From Trichobilharzia szidati (taxonomy: Eukaryota > Platyhelminthes > Trematoda > Strigeidida > Schistosomatidae), in the NCBI GenBank assembly GCA_944472155.2, contig OX235275.1, positions 32,072,731-32,136,730 of the forward strand: DNA of 64,000 nt, given 5' to 3'. Positions 63,342-64,000 of the stretch are shown here, piece after piece. Position numbers and translations under genes: made by a program. The notes below the pieces were generated by a model, which saw only the letters and a program-made list of their open reading frames with translations, was not told the DNA's origin and did no database searches. How positions within the stretch are numbered: position 1 is the stretch's first letter; each line of letters opens with the position of its first letter.

Positions 63342-64000
63342 ATGATTAGATCGTTCAAGAAGGATTTCCAAAACAATAAGGAATCTAAATCATCAGTAGT
63401 AATTCCATACAAAGAAGAAACCTTGAAAACCTTACGCAGAATTCTTAACAAGGCAGGAATAAAAGTGGCATTCAAACACCCCACAAACTCAATTAGAAAC
63501 AAGTTTTGTCGGTTAAATGATGGATCCTGCAGAGCCTTTAAAACAAAACAATTTAGTTTATCTAATACCCTTCCGGCAATGATTGTCAGTGACGTCAAAT
63601 ACAAAGGTCAAACTAGTAAAACGGGGTCAATCAGTCAGACTAGCGGAGCATAAAAACCCAGCAGCAAAATCTAGATTAGTTGACCCAAATAAGATAAGAA
63701 ATCTAGAGAATAGTTCAGCCATAGCACTACACCACATGCAATTACACACAACCATACAATCATATGGTGGGATAAAATGAAAGTCTCAAAATCTAATGTC
63801 ACAGAGTGGAGGAAGAGAGATTGATAACAGAAGCTTTGTTTATCGAATCAACTGCAAACATGTGTAATAGGAATGATTCAACACCTGTCCAGCCAGATAT
63901 CTGGAAAATTCTACTACCCCTACGACGACGAATAGGAGAGAACAAAGAAAACTATAAAACTCAAGTTTCGAAGTCGTGTGATTATAACTGATATGATTAT
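63342..64000 (+). pseudogene. PLE copy running off the window
   Basis: Frames 63342-63653, 63583-63780 and 63806-63991 succeed each other by shifts. V-V-I-P-Y-K-E-E-T-L and L-R-R-I-L-N-K-A-G-I lead to the degraded nuclease start (Y-K-G-Q-T-S-K in place of Y-I-G-Q-T), then L-A-E-H-K-N-P and L-I-T-E-A-L-F-I-E, and P-D-I-W-K-I-L-L-P. Same lineage as 26670-27167. The terminal repeat begins at about 63960 and continues beyond 64000. Confidence 0.85.

Overview
The window looks like a piece of a blood-fluke nuclear genome (Schistosoma or a close digenean). It is AT-rich and has no bacterial gene organisation. It is crowded with Penelope-like elements (PLEs) carrying GIY-YIG endonucleases, RTE-clade and CR1/SR1-like LINEs, Gypsy-type LTRs and tRNA-derived SINEs. 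Two short repeats also match the hammerhead-bearing Sm-alpha type known from schistosomes. The species assignment is an inference from this combination of repeats.

Almost every recognisable coding segment belongs to a broken mobile element. The one candidate host exon is a His/Asn-rich 363-residue open frame on the minus strand at 34329-35420, with an AT-rich downstream tract at about 33400-34328 that may be its 3' UTR.

Layout. 1-3.6 kb: a large fold-back repeat, a tRNA-SINE (family A), a decayed PLE, and two head-to-head copies of a second SINE (family B) that carries a hammerhead-ribozyme fold. 3.6-13 kb: a family B copy with an intact hammerhead core, PLE fragments, solo LTRs with target-site duplications (TSDs), RTE pieces and a palindromic PLE. 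13-20 kb: RTE, SINE C and PLE fragments, a telomere-like tract, and a very young, internally deleted LTR element inside an RTE tail. 20-31 kb: SINE B, RTE and PLE copies, including a PLE with 480-bp inverted arms and a 13-bp TSD, and an SR1-like LINE. 31-36 kb: RTE, two Sm-alpha-like hammerhead units, and the candidate host exon. 36-54 kb: nested SINE A/B, RTE and PLE copies, and a well-preserved GIY-YIG PLE at 52.35-53.6 kb. 54-64 kb: further SINE, RTE and PLE fragments, with a PLE running off the right edge.

The most interesting system is SINE B. It has a pol III-type tRNA-like head followed directly by a compact type I hammerhead whose stem III is self-complementary. About twenty copies or remnants lie in 64 kb, often as inverted dimers, and one copy is longer than a unit and bears its own TSD. 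This points to self-cleaving, possibly multimeric or circular transcripts moved by a LINE. SINE A shares its 3' end with the local RTE LINEs, which suggests which LINE moves it. All functional statements are inferences from sequence; boundaries read by eye may be off by several bases.
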